Below, piece after piece: positions 33,025-44,708 of a DNA stretch of 64,000 nucleotides. Each line of letters starts with the position of its first letter. Position 1 is the stretch's first letter. The notes below the pieces were generated by a model. The model had not been told where the DNA came from and searched no databases. It saw only the letters and a program-made list of their open reading frames with translations. Source of the stretch: Punctularia strigosozonata HHB-11173 SS5 (Eukaryota > Basidiomycota > Agaricomycetes > Corticiales > Punctulariaceae); contig NW_006767442.1 of the NCBI RefSeq assembly GCF_000264995.1, positions 1,582,239 through 1,646,238 on the forward strand, written 5' to 3'. The position numbers and the translations under genes are program-made.

Positions 33025-35014
33025 CTACGCGTTATCGCCCTTCACGATACCTTGTATCTCTAGCGAGCGATCCTTTCTAATCATGGAGTCCCGTTCTGGT
33101 GCGTTATCAACGCTTTTCCCGTCCTCCTCATCGTCTTCGCCGTCGGAAGCAGCGGCGTTGTGCAAAAGCCCTTCCTCGAGCTCGGTCGGAACCGCGGATT
33201 GCGCGGTCGTCCGACTTCGGTGTCCGCTGGCGGTGGACGAGGTATTGTTGGCCGGATCTTTCTCTTTCGTGACCTGTGTGGGGTGAAGTGGACCAAGTTG
33301 GTCAGCCAGAGACGGCGGAAGAGGAAAGGGAGCGTTGCGCACCGCAACGTAGAAGGCGGCGCCCATGATGATGACCGTGCCCAGCACGGAGAGGAAGGAG
33401 GGTTTGCCGTGGAAGAAGATCCGGTCGAAGGCCGACGCGAAGATCAACTGAGCACCAGAAGGTAACGTCAGCTGCCTGATCCGTCGGCTCGTAGAGAGTG
33501 CGTACCTGGGCGTAAGTGCCCATACTCGCGCGCCCGACGTTCTCGCGCTGCACGCCGAGCGTGAGGAGGAACTGGGCGACGAAGCCGGAGACGCCAATGA
33601 GGAGGAGGAAGAGAAGGAAGGCGGGGGATGTTGGGACCACGACGTGCGTTCCGGTAGCAAGCATCCTGGAAAGAAGATGCGTTGGTCAGATCAAACAGCA
33701 AAAACAGAGGATAAATGGGAGGGACGAACCCGATGGAGGACGCGATGACGGATTGGAGGGAGAAAGATGTCAGCGAGTGGAGAGCGTGTGCGCGTTTGCC
33801 GACCGCGCGAATGGATAGGACTGGAAGGAGATGATGGAGGTCAGTGTCGCAGAGCGGGGAGAGAAATTGCTTTTTGGTAACGTACACGCCACGGTCGTGC
33901 CCACGACTCCCAACATCATGAATCTGTGATGATACCATCAGAACGGGGCTGAGTGAATAAGGGCGGGTTGCGTACCCGACGGCGTGAAGGCGGTCTGCGG
34001 GCGTCCCTCGCTCATCACCAACACCTGCGACGGGGTCGAGGGTTGCTGGTTCTTCCGGCGCCGCGTTGGTGGAGGAGGAGGAGTGGAAGAGGAAGGTCGG
34101 ACGTGCAATGAGGAGCACGCCGAACAGACTGACCACTGCAGGATTCAATACGTATAAAAGACCCGAACTGCGTTTGGGGAGGCGAGGACTGAACTTACGG
34201 GCTGCCCAAACCTCTTTCAGTCGCATCTTCTCGCTGAGAATGAAGTGCGCAGCGACCGCGGTGGTAAAGGGTGAGAGGAAGGAGAGGACGGTGGTGTCGG
34301 CAAGGGAGAGGTATTGTAGCGAGAAGTAGGTACCGAACAGGCCGATAAAGCTGCAAGGGGATGGTCAGCATTGAGATAGGCCTAAAGCGAGATATCCCGA
34401 AGAAAACGTACCCCGATAGACCTCGTAGGATTAGCAGTATTCGTACAGTGTAGGGTCCGGGTCCAATGAAAGGGTGCTCGATGCCTCTAGTCGTCATGTA
34501 GGTGATGCAGCAAACATATGTAATACCCTGCGTATTCCTATGTCAGACACGAATCCTTCAGAGCATACGAGCAAGAAACTCACCATCCGAACAGAAACAA
34601 GCTATGAGCAACATGAGCTATGATACCAACAACGAAGCTTGGGTCATTGGGACGTACCTCTAATGGCGGCACCGGCGGATCCAGCGCATTCAGCTTCTTC
34701 ACCATCACGTTCATAAGTGCGAAGAAAAGCTGGCTAAGAGCAACCAATAGCAATCCCGCATTATCCTCCACGAACTCCCGCACTACGTCAATGCAATGCG
34801 ATATCCGACGAGGCGGGTGGAACGTCCGCCATCGTTCCAGTAGATTCGTCCAGTCGAGCTTCGAGCGATGATTCGTGCCGCTATGGGGTGTCCACGACTG
34901 GATGTCGTCCTCGTCTCCTACGTCGTCTGCCGACGAGGCGAGTGGCTCCAGCGATATCGGGAAATGAGGCGTGGACGGTGTCGCTTTGACATAGCCTGCG
35001 CGCGAGCTAGACAT
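33025..35014 (-). CDS. EamA/DMT-family (SLC35-like) membrane transporter, 9 exons, 504 aa
   Basis: Predicted multi-pass transporter of the drug/metabolite (EamA) superfamily, similar to fungal YMR253C-like proteins; substrate unknown. On the minus strand the exons are 35014-34658, 34601-34584, 34527-34412, 34350-34199, 34135-33976, 33923-33886, 33820-33730, 33665-33506 and 33447-33025, and all phases fit. An acidic cytosolic N-terminus is followed by hydrophobic segments such as LLLVALSQLFFALMNVMVKK, TYFSLQYLSLADTTVLSFL, VVSLFGVLLIARP and VLGTVIIMGAAFYVAV. EamA-like signatures include SPFTTAVAAHFILSEKM and SIRAVGKRAHALHSL. The C-tail is hydrophilic and acidic. Exon 2 is only 18 nt. It converges with K6 and shares nothing with the array. 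Confidence 0.85.
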
Positions 35015-35346
35015 GTCGCCGTCGTCGTGGCGAACGTCGGTCTAATATACAGGTAATATTGCCCCGAGCGGATCGAGGAGAACAAGGAGAAGATGCTGTA
35101 CGGTGTATTCTGAGCTCATTGCGGCTCACGCTCGTGTGCTCCATGATGTCGGCGGCTGGTTATGGAAAATCTGCCAATTCGGGCGCCTGCATGCTATATC
35201 GGGAAGTGTGCGTGGGAATACCGCCTTTTGTAGAGAGCACGTGCTCGCGTCCCTTGGCCGTCGGCCTCTCGAGTCTCTTGTCGGACGCTTGAGTTCATCG
35301 TTCTGGTCAACAAACTTACTATCTCTCGACGATTGACCACCATGAT

Positions 35347-38300
35347 ATGATGTCTTCGGACCCTGCGACTGCCGCAGCCGGCCCTGCGAACCGCCGCGCG
35401 TCGCTTGCGTTCTCGGGTAGACTCAGCCTTGGCGCCAACACGATCGCGGCGGTCGCCAGTACCACCACTAACGCAGCTTTCGGTGGTCACAACCCTACGA
35501 AGGATGTCGACGACATCGTGGAAATGTACTCGGACATGCGTGAGCATGGATACAAGGGCCCTACCAGGACCGTACGGCTTCCCCGCGTGTCGAGCGTGGG
35601 CGGAGGCTCGATCGCGCGCGCACAGGGCGACGATGGGCGTTGTGTCGTAGCCGGAAGGGAATGTGCGTCTTTCTCATCGCCTTGTCTCTCCTTCCCCATC
35701 TTGCGTGGCGCATATATGCGTGACTTTGTGGACGCATGTATGCGTCCTGTGACTATATGCGACTCTTCGTGGCGATACTGATATGCGATAATCGTGACGC
35801 TGACACGTTTGCTCGTGCAGCGCTGAGGATCGTGCGCGTCGTGCCACCAACTGGCCCTACATCCTACTCGTCAGCGGCATCGGGAGGGCTTGAGCATGTC
35901 GCGCGTTCGGCGGTGGGTCGGGGCGGACACCGCATCGACGCGGGGCGTAACATGTGGGACGGCTCCGGGCTTAAGGTGGATGGCGGCGCGAGCGCAGTGA
36001 CGGACGTTGCATGGGGATATGGATGTAAGCATCACTCTGACTATATGCACGAGGAAGGAGATCAGAGAACTCATGAGACCTTTTGTGACAGCGTTTAGCA
36101 ACAAGATATTGACGAGCGCGCGGAACGGCGAGCTCGTCATGTGGGACATCAACAAATCGGGCTCGTCCAAGCATGGTGCGCCTATATGCATGTTCCATAC
36201 TCAGCGTCTTTACTCATCATGCGCTAGAACGCAGGACGCGCGACCACATGCGCGCCATCCACCGCCTCTCCTACTCGCGCCAGGTGCACTACTACTGCGT
36301 GACTGGCTCCGCGGACTGTGACATGCGCGTATGGGTGAGCACATACCCCAGATACCCGGTCGACCCGGACAGCTAATTCTCGAACGACCCTCAGGATCTA
36401 AGAAACCTCTCGCAATCCCGGCTGAAGATTCACCACCCCGCGCCGGTCCGCGCCGTCCTATTCTCGCCCGATGTGCAGAACCCGCTCCAGGCGATCGCCG
36501 GGCTTGAGAACGGGAGTCTGTACCGGTGAGCCTCATGCGCTCACCCATCCTTCCTCCTTCTCTCCTTCTCCCCTGTTCCGTCGGTGGCCGCAAGCGCTCA
36601 CCTCCGCTTTCATAGATGGGACCTCCGCATGGGCCAGCGCGGCCAGCTAGACCGCGTCCCGGTCGCGCATGCAGGTGCGATCCTCGCGCTCGATTGGTGC
36701 GTTCCCGCATCTCAAATCGTTGCCGGTTCGAGCAACAGCTCCAAGAGGCCCGCGACGGGCAGCGCGCCCGCGGTAGCTGCTGCGGATGGCACGGGAGACG
36801 GTGCCGGTGGTAATGGGTGGATCGCGACGGGCGGCATGGATCGGACGGTTCAGGTACGTGTGACGTTGCGGTATCGCAGGGCTGGTGGGTGCTGATGCTT
36901 TGCTTGATACCAGGTGTGGGATCTGAGGGCGGGACATATACCGCTCGCGCCGACCTACACACTTCACCCGTCGTTCCCTGTGCGCACCGTGAGGTGGCGG
37001 CCCGAGTACGAATGCGAGCTCGCAATCGTGTCGCACGCGACGGCGGGGACGGGAAGCGGGAGCGATGGTGTCGAGAGCCCCCCGGAAAGTGTAGTGCCTG
37101 GCGTCGCCACGAAGGACATCAGCGGGACAAGCGTCGGTGGAGGTACGGGCGATGCGGTGGAGATCTGGGACGTGCGACGAGGGTGGATCGCGAAGTGGCG
37201 CGTCAATGGGTCCGCGGCCGAGGGCGGAGTAGCCGGTACGCGAGGTGTTTGTCTGGCGCGCTTAGCAGCACCATGCTCATCGTTGCCATCTTGCTCTTGG
37301 GTGCAGATGCCGTATGGGCGGATTCGCACGCGCTATGGGCGTCGCACGCGTCCGGCGCATTCTCGCAGCTGGACGTGCGCCAGTCCGCGACCGTGGTCGA
37401 CGCCGTACCAAGGAACGCGATGGCGTTCGATCCGGCGGGCAACGTCGTATTCGTAGCGGACAAGCCCGAGCGGTGGGAGGTGCCGTACGATGATGTGTGA
37501 GTGCTTTCACTACCTTCTCCATATTCTATGGAATTGACGTCCCGACCTACCTATACAGCGATCCCGAACTGCGGCCCGTCGTGGCGAGGCAGCGCGGGAA
37601 GCTGAAGGCCCTTGGCGACCCTGCCTACCGCTGCGAGACGCAGGACCTAGGCATCGTCGCCGACACGTCTGCCGTACACGAGTCTACCACGTTTGCCGCC
37701 TTGGCTCGCGGGTACAGCCTCGACGTCGCCAACGCGGGCGCAGACCGTCGTCCGTTGTGCGAGCGCAATGCACAGGTAGCGCTTGAAGCTGGGCACGAGT
37801 CCGCCGCACAGCTGTGGGCTCTCGTAGGGGCTCTTCTCATGGACATCGTGCCGCCTTCGCCGCCGTCGCCTCCCTTGCCGACTCCTCTGCAACCTGAGCT
37901 CCTCCCCGGGGGCACGCCGGCGCTGGCGCACTCGCTGTCCGCGCCTGCCGCGTTCCCGCACCTCCAGTCACCGCGCCCCTCCGTGCCGCCCCCCACGGCG
38001 GGCAGAGGCACACCGATGCGGTCCGTGTCTACGGATCCCACCCTAGTTGCCGCCGCCGGGCGTGCGAAACGGAGCCCGGGCAAGAAGAGCGTCGAGTCGA
38101 TGTCCGCGTCGTCCTCGCGCGGCGGCGCCGTGCCGAAGCCGCTGACGCCCGTCGGTTCCCCGAGCCCAATGCGGAGCGCGAGCGCGCTGAGTTCGCCGTC
38201 GCCTACGTCGGTAACGTCGACACGCTCGCCGCTATTGCTCCGGCGCGAGAGCCATTCCGCCGCGCGACATTTCCCGAGGGGATTCGATCCCGCCTCGCGC

Positions 38301-39657
38301 CGGCCAAGCTTGACGCCGAGCGGGCGGAGCGCTAGCCCCAGCGAAAGCGCGAGGGGAAGCTTACATCACGTTGGCGAGGGCGCTCTTTCGGATGGGGAGG
38401 GTAGCGAGGGGGACTGCGGGGACGGGGAGGAGGAGCAGAGCGAAGGGGAGGAGAGCGATCTAAGGCCGCTCATGTCGCCACTGACCTCGCCGCATTTGCA
38501 TCCGCGCGCCGTCCCGCCGAATCCCAGCCCGTTGTCGCACGTGGCCAACCCGGACGACGATGATTCCTCGCCGTCTCCCGCGTCTACCGAGTCCGAATCG
38601 GAGGATGCTGGATCGGATTCGCCTCCGAGGATGCGCCACGACCGTCTGCGGTCCAAGTCGGGCTCGGCATCGGGCGGCCGATCCTTGTCGGGTTCCGGGT
38701 CGGGCAGCCGGACGAGGAGGATGGTTCAGGCCCGGAGCCGAAGCTCGACTCTCGCCAGTCTGCCCGCGCAATCGAAGCTGCCGATGCAGACGAAGGCGCT
38801 CGCGAGAAACGACTCGTCGAGCAGCGTGCAAACCGTGATTGCCGCGGAACCGCGCTTGCGTGAGCGGAGGACGCGCAAGGGGCTCGGTGGCCTGGACAGG
38901 GAGGAGACGATCAGGGATATGCGCCATACATCGAGCCGGGGTTCGGCGCGGATGCGGAGATCGCGCTCGCAGAGTCGACTCGGGTCAGATACGGTTTCGG
39001 TCGAGTTGAGGTTGGATGGATCAGAGATCGCGATGTCGGAGTCGAACGGGGCGCTCGAGCACAAACGGTCGAAGGCGTTGACGGGCGATCGGAGGCGCGC
39101 GATCGTGGAGGATGAACGGAGGATGCGTGAGCTGGGATGGGCGGCTCTGCGGGATTCGCTGGACGACTTGGCCAACGACGTGAGTTCTCCAAGACCTGTC
39201 TCTGCTTGTAAGAGGGGGCTGATATTGTTATAGGGAGATGTCCAAACGTGCGCTTCTCTGGCGATTGTCGTTCGGAGCGAATTGGGAATCAGTAAGAACC
39301 GCGCTGCTCGGTTTATCGAGTCGTATCTAGGTGAGTGTCGGTGTCGTCTTCGGCAATATCGCCCCCATTTCCGTTAAACTGATTATTGTGATCGTCGCTC
39401 CAGACAAACTTTCTCGTTTGAAACTCGACGCGGCTGCTGCGTACGTTCGAGAGTGTGCACAAGGGGGCTCCACGCACGACGCGCCTGCGGTAAGAGGTGT
39501 ATGTAGTCTGCTTCACGCTCTTGCTGATAGTCAATGCAAGGTTCATACCGTGGTCTATACATCCTGCGGTCGTTGCAGGAAACCGATTGTACAGACCACC
39601 ACAAACCCATCACATGGCCAACCCACCGGAGTCTCGTATTGCTCAGAATGCCAGTGA
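35347..39657 (+). CDS. RTC1: RTC1/WDR24-like WD-repeat protein (SEA/GATOR2 complex), 12 exons, about 1170 aa
   Basis: Homologue of yeast Rtc1/Sea2 and animal WDR24, a vacuolar-membrane SEACAT/GATOR2 subunit in amino-acid signalling to TORC1 (family knowledge). Exons: 35347-35662, 35821-36024, 36092-36175, 36228-36334, 36395-36525, 36616-36853, 36914-37235, 37307-37496, 37559-39179, 39234-39330, 39404-39489, 39541-39657. WD repeats include SARNGELVMWDINKSG, GSADCDMRVW, LENGSLYRWDLR, ATGGMDRTVQVWDLR and DAVEIWDVRRG. A long Ser/Pro-rich linker (about 600-1050) separates them from the C-terminal DKLSRLKLDAAAAYVREC and the cysteine motif TSCGRCRKPI...YCSECQ. The second half of the usual zinc domain is not visible, so the 3' end is uncertain. 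A tiny ATG-ATA-TGA frame overlaps the start. Confidence 0.8.
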
Positions 39658-40136
39658 CCCATTGAGCGTTGGTTTGAATGAGCACAGGATACCTTCCGCA
39701 TTCGAAGGCTGACCTTCCATCGCTCTTCGTTTCCGGAAGCCTCTCATTGCGCTCATCTTGTTGCCACACGGATCGCGCTACTGCCGCGGGTAACCCCAGC
39801 ATCCTAATGGCAAGGCTCCATTGCCAGCCAGCAACGCGCACACACAATATAGAATGTGTCGCCGCACCACGGATTCTCCGGCCGCTATGAACCAGCTCAT
39901 CGCTACCAAGAGCAAAGCCGTTTTAGTACGATTCGCATATCAAGTCCACGACGGCGATGCGCCAACAAGTCCGTCGTTGGACCTTGAACCGAGACTCGAT
40001 CAATGCCACGACAATCATGATTGGCCCTACTTCATCAAAGCGAAGTATATATAAACAATATGAAGACTGCATACCCCAACAACCTCGTAGTCTTCGCCGA
40101 TCGGTCTATCCAGAGGAAAACGGGGTATGCTAAGCC
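39658..40136. other. Intergenic region between RTC1-like gene and GNAT gene
   Basis: The two genes converge here. If the RTC1-like protein has its usual final zinc-binding exon, it should lie here. A weak match (LLPHGSRYC-like frame around 39750) is the only candidate and would need a frameshift. Nothing else is recognised. Confidence 0.4.
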
Positions 40137-40784
40137 TCATGTCTGTTGCGCCCTCGCCAGCCACTCTTCCTCTAGTATTCCCATAAATACCATGTCTTGC
40201 CATTTTCCATCCTGCCAATTGCACTTCCTCTTGCGTCCTTCCTCGACAAATCCTCTGGATATATCAGACGAGCTCAGAAAACCGACCACCGCAGCAATAC
40301 ATGAGTGTACTCACACTTTCTTGTATACGCTGATCGCAGCCGCGTTCCATTCGAGGACCCCTAGCGATATCCTATGGACCGCAAGTTGCTCGAACGCGTA
40401 GCCAACGATCCACTCCGTCATCTCCGTCCCATACCCCTTCCCACGCCATTTGTCCACCAGCGCGATCCCGAACTGGGCATCCCGATTCTTGGGGATTCGA
40501 ATGGAAAGCGTCATCATGCCGACGAAAAGCGCGTCTCCTCGCTCCTTCTGACTCGCGTCGGCGGGGATCGACCCCCCCTCGAGCGGCGCCTTTGCCTCCA
40601 CCATCACCGTGATCAGGGTGTGATCCGGCAGAGCCTCCAGCTGCTTGCGGTATGTAGGCCCTTTCGGAACGGGGTAGGCCGGCCCGCTGCGCATGATCGT
40701 CGGGTCGTGCTGCAGGGTGACCAAACGGTCGAGGTCGGACTCGCGCAGTTCGCGTATGTGCAGGTTTTTGGTAGAGGCGATCAT
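40137..40784 (-). CDS. GNAT-family N-acetyltransferase (2 exons, 195 aa)
   Basis: Predicted acetyl-CoA-dependent GNAT (RimJ/RimL-like) acetyltransferase; acceptor unknown. Exon 1 is 40784-40315 and exon 2 is 40254-40137 on the minus strand, joined by a 60-nt GT-AG intron that restores the reading frame. The start is MIASTKNLHIRELRESDLD. The acetyl-CoA binding signature lies in IALVDKWRGKGYGTEMTEWI (R/Q-x2-G-x-G/A type loop), followed by the usual HRISLGVLEWNAAAISVYKKVGF and EEGRKRKCNWQDGKWQDMVFMG ending. The length is typical for the family. Confidence 0.88.
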
Positions 40785-40827
40785 CGTCCTGAGTGGTCGT
40801 GAAGAGAATTAACTTGATGCCGAGACG

Positions 40828-40910
40828 GGAGTAGCAGCTTTTAACAGCACTCTCGACTGACTCGCGTCGATCGCTATCAAAAATTTTGACTCCTTACGCC
40901 TGCGGTGCCG
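40828..40910 (+). repeat. Direct repeat copy A (83 bp)
   Basis: Matches 40992-41074 over 83 aligned bases without gaps. I count nine differences, all of them transitions. The copies flank a (GGTA)n tract and a short spacer. Confidence 0.7.
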
Positions 40911-40914
40911 AGAC

Positions 40915-40936
40915 GGTAGGTAGGTAGGTAGGTAGG
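40915..40936 (+). repeat. (GGTA)n microsatellite
   Basis: Five and a half tandem GGTA units, located between the two 83-bp repeat copies. A second, imperfect GGTA tract occurs at 41412-41432. Confidence 0.85.
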
Positions 40937-40991
40937 CGGCGCGATCCCCATAGCGGAACAACCGGTTTGCCGCACCGCCCACCAATACGTA

Positions 40992-41074
40992 GGAGTAGCA
41001 GCTTTCAGCAGCGCTCTCGACTGACTCGCGTTGATCGCCATCAGAATTTCTGACTCCTTACGCCTGCAGCGCCG
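40992..41074 (+). repeat. Direct repeat copy B (83 bp)
   Basis: Second copy of the 83-bp duplication, 164 bases downstream of copy A. Confidence 0.7.
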
Positions 41075-41411
41075 CTGTAACGGAGTAATACGATTAGACT
41101 ACGATTGTACCGGGCCGCGGCCCGGCCGCGGCAAGCAATTAATGCAAGATCTGCCGCGTCCTATTGGGCGTGTCTAGGCTAATCATGCGTGCACATCCAC
41201 CCAGGGCGTCTGAGGCCCTCGAATATGATTTATCTAGGGCCCCTAAGACGTCTCGAAACTCTATATATTGCACGCCGTATCGCCTGTATCTACAGTTCTT
41301 TTGCTATACTACCGGATCCCACTCATTGGCGCCCGACGCGTGTCGTGCCACTGCCACCGCCCGCGTCATCCCCAAGCTCGAAGCATCATATCGTTGCATG
41401 CGGTCGTGACT

Positions 41412-41432
41412 GGTAGGTGGGTAGGTAGGTAG
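41412..41432 (+). repeat. Imperfect GGTA microsatellite
   Basis: ggtaggtgggtaggtaggta followed by g; the same unit as at 40915, interrupted by one GGTG. Confidence 0.75.
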
Positions 41433-44400
41433 ATTGCCGACGGCCCGACGAGGTCCTGGCTGCCGGTTGCTGCGCTTCACGTACGTCACTCGTGCAGTCG
41501 ACAGCGAGCGTGCCAAGCAGCTCAATGGTTTTCGTGAGCTGATGAAGCCGACCACACCGTCTCACCACCGGCACCAAAAAGCCCTAGGTACGTGTGTACA
41601 TACAGTGCTATGTAAAGTATCATAGGCAAGCCATCTTCAGCTCCCTGGTCGAAGTCAGGTTCCTCGTCAGTGCGTTAAAAACCCCCGACCGAAGAGGCTT
41701 TTTCGAGCGCGACTTCGTGTGCATCGCCACAGAATCGACGTCGACCGCAAGATAGCCTTGTCCGACCGTGTCGCCGCACATATACTCATCATCTCCATCT
41801 CTGAATACGGCATATCTTGGCACAGCACAATCGGTCAATGGACCGAAGGATCCGGCCAAGTTTCCAGCACGGGAATGAGACAACGTATCACACGTATGCC
41901 TTGGTATAATCAAACCGTCCTCCAGCGTCTTCCATAGGCACGATGTACGTGTCATACGTCTATGTATGGTATTGCACGAACATCAATAATCTGTTCCTAA
42001 TTGTCATTCCTTCTGCCAGCCAATGAGGTGCATATGATGGTGGAACTGCTCATTCGTTGAAGAAGACCTGCTCAAACACTCACGACACTCTTACGGCGAT
42101 CCAATGCCACGTCTGCCGCTGCCTATTGGAAGCACCGGAAGATGTCGCTCGCGTGCTGCCTTCCGGGCGCGAGCTCCGGACTCCGACGATGCAGTGGGAA
42201 GACGTTTCGGGGTGAGCATTTGTCAAGACGATCCATTTGCGCGAGCCAAAAGACTACTCGATATTTTCGCCTGAACTTTCCGTTCATGAAACAGCTACCA
42301 TCACGGATCGTGCACACCGACGATGACAATACATCGTTACCTAACCTGTGTTCGGTTTGTCCGTTCGCCGTCTGGCCAGCGCTCGACCATCACGGATAGC
42401 AGTATTTGCCGCATATTCTCGGAAAAGATTGCAAGTCAGTTGGAGTGACACAAAGATGCTTTGGAAGAACATGACCGGCATGCAGCTTTGGCTTTTGAGT
42501 TGTGAACTGTATTGCTCTGGTCTGATTCACCCATAGATATAACATTGGAGCTGGAAAGAAGCCCAGATCGCGATCACGCTGCGTGTGGTGGTCAAGTGAT
42601 GAACGAGGCACAGGACAAGGCAAAAAATGTGCGCCATCCACACTCCTTCAATTGGTGTCGAGATTGATCAAGGAGGATGCCGTTGGTACATAACCGATGT
42701 ATCAGGTACATCGTTGGTTTGTCGCTCAAACTCACCGAAGGTGGTTCTGTTGCTGGTTTTGCGTCGCTAAACACGGATCCACTCTATAGAAGCGAGGGGC
42801 CGGGGTGAGTACAGGAAAATGGTAATCGCGTGATGGTATTCTTGCTCCATACCCGTCGGGCTGTCTTCCGGCGTGCTTCATCCAGCCTAATGCATCGACA
42901 GTGAACACGGGGCGGAATTTGTCCGTGCGCATTAAATAAAGCCACCGACTCCGCACGTTCGATGAAGCGCGGATTTTGAATCCCAGCAGCATGCAAGCCT
43001 AAGGGGCATTGAAGCGCTTCTCATGAACGAGACTCGTCTAGATTATATGCAGACACACGTCTGTGAGATGAAATGAATGCTTACAACGAGACGTCGCGAA
43101 CGACTCACTAGCCAGAGCGTTCACGGCCAGCCTTGGAAATCTGCGAAGTTCTTACATCGGGCTCAGCGCCCTGCGTGGGTCTAGGACACACGGCCTGGGT
43201 ACCGTTTTGCAACCCGATTGGCTCCGATGACAAAAATCTGGGGCAGAAATTTGAGTGGTCCTCGTTCTGATACACTGCAGACGGCATCTTCAGGCGGAGA
43301 CGTGCGGGCGGGAGCAACGGCTGGGTCTACGCTGATTCGACATTAGTCAATGCCGTCGACAGCGGCAAAAAATGAAGATGTAGATCAGGAGAAGGCATGT
43401 CGAGGTTGCACATGTTTTCCCATGTTTTCCGAACTGATGAACTGAGGTCTGGAGAGAGCGCCGAGAGCAGAAGCGCGGTCCAAATTAACCCGCACAGGAG
43501 CAGCTCCGGCGATTGAATCTCACTTAGCCCAGCTCTTCATCGTAGATATTCCGACGCACTGAACAAGTTAACGGAGGGCCATACAACTTCTCAATTTGGT
43601 GGCTCTGCGTCAGAGATGACCTAGCACCGATGCTCCCAATGGAATATGACCGTCGTTACATGCGGTAGTGGGCCGGTTTCCGTACGTTCTCCTGAGATAC
43701 CAGGATCCTTTTGGGTACAGTGCGGCGTCTGGGAGAGTAGAATAAGGTGATTATCCCGATCGCAGTGTCGGAGCATGTTTGTGAGAAGAGCTTTTATTCG
43801 CGTGGGAGTATATGAGCAGCCGACCTCGTACTTGTTTTTCCACGGCAACGCGCTCGGCCTTTCGCTAACTGCTCCATCGTCGAATGCCATTCACAGAACC
43901 GCAAAAACTCGTCCTATCACCGCATTGACTCGTGGTTGCATCCGCGTTCAATCTAATGTGTTTCGCATATGGCCCTTGTTTCTGGTGCCTCCACGCTGCC
44001 GTCCAGGATCTTGCCGATCGGATCGAATTCTGTTAGACCCAATGGTAGTCACTCGACCCTTGGAACTTTGCTGCCATCGTGTAGGGAAATCAAACGAGAC
44101 TCGATCGTGAGCGTGTATTTTTATGCTGATTAATTGTGCGAAAGTATGGTCTCTGACTCAGGATTTTGCGCAGCGCACTCAACCAAGAGGCGCAGTATGA
44201 CCGCCGCACCATCGCATGACCCTGAGCAGACTCGCTTTCAATCCTTCCAACCCTACCGAACAGACAAGAGAGCTCCACTTTCTCGGGAGCAACAGTGAGA
44301 GCTGCGACGAGACAAGCGCGTCATGGATTAGCATTTCGCGCTGCATCAAGTTGATCATGGGCAGCAGCCAGCCCGGCAGCGCACCGACGCCGCGTGGGAC

Positions 44401-44606
44401 AGGTGGGCACCCTCGTTCTCCGCCGTGCTTCTCGCAGTACAGCTTGCTTACGGCCTATGCTGGCAGCCAGATCCAGACTTATGGGATGGCGGCAAACTTT
44501 GCCGGCCTTTCCTTGCTGCCATTCCGGGCCTTCCCTACCTGGAGCCAGTGCCAGGGCTAGCTGGCTGTTGACGGGTGCAAAAAGTCTGGGGAGGTGAAAA
44601 AACGCG

Positions 44607-44613
44607 TATAAAA
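44607..44613 (+). promoter_or_regulatory. TATA box of hydrophobin 1
   Basis: TATAAAA lies 96 bases before the hydrophobin ATG, and a comparable TATAAAA-to-ATG spacing is found for hydrophobin 2. Confidence 0.65.
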
Positions 44614-44708
44614 GGAGAAGACGTTCAGCGGTCCAAACTTCAGCGAACCACTCGAGTTCACTGCAGCGTCAACCAGCCTCTCGATCCCCGCCCAGTAATT
44701 CTTTCAGC

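Larger units (their letters stand above)
40785..44708. other. 3.9-kb gene-poor region
   Basis: No coding region is supported: open frames are short, overlap on both strands and show no family motifs. It holds two GGTA microsatellites, an 83-bp direct duplication, a 16-bp perfect GC palindrome (41110-41125) and, at its right end, the hydrophobin 1 promoter with a TATA box. It may include decayed repeats that I cannot classify. Confidence 0.5.

Noticed and set aside
39383-39847. 154-codon minus-strand frame opposite the RTC1-like 3' end
   Set aside because: The plus strand shows clear RTC1/WDR24 exons and zinc-knuckle cysteines here, so the minus frame is a shadow.
41110-41125. Perfect 16-bp palindrome ccgggccgcggcccgg
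   Set aside because: GC-only sequence in a GC-rich genome; isolated, with no partner site or gene, so no function can be argued.
43621-44560. Several 60-110 codon frames on both strands before hydrophobin 1
   Set aside because: Mutually overlapping, no motif, no consistent splice sites; expected by chance at this length.
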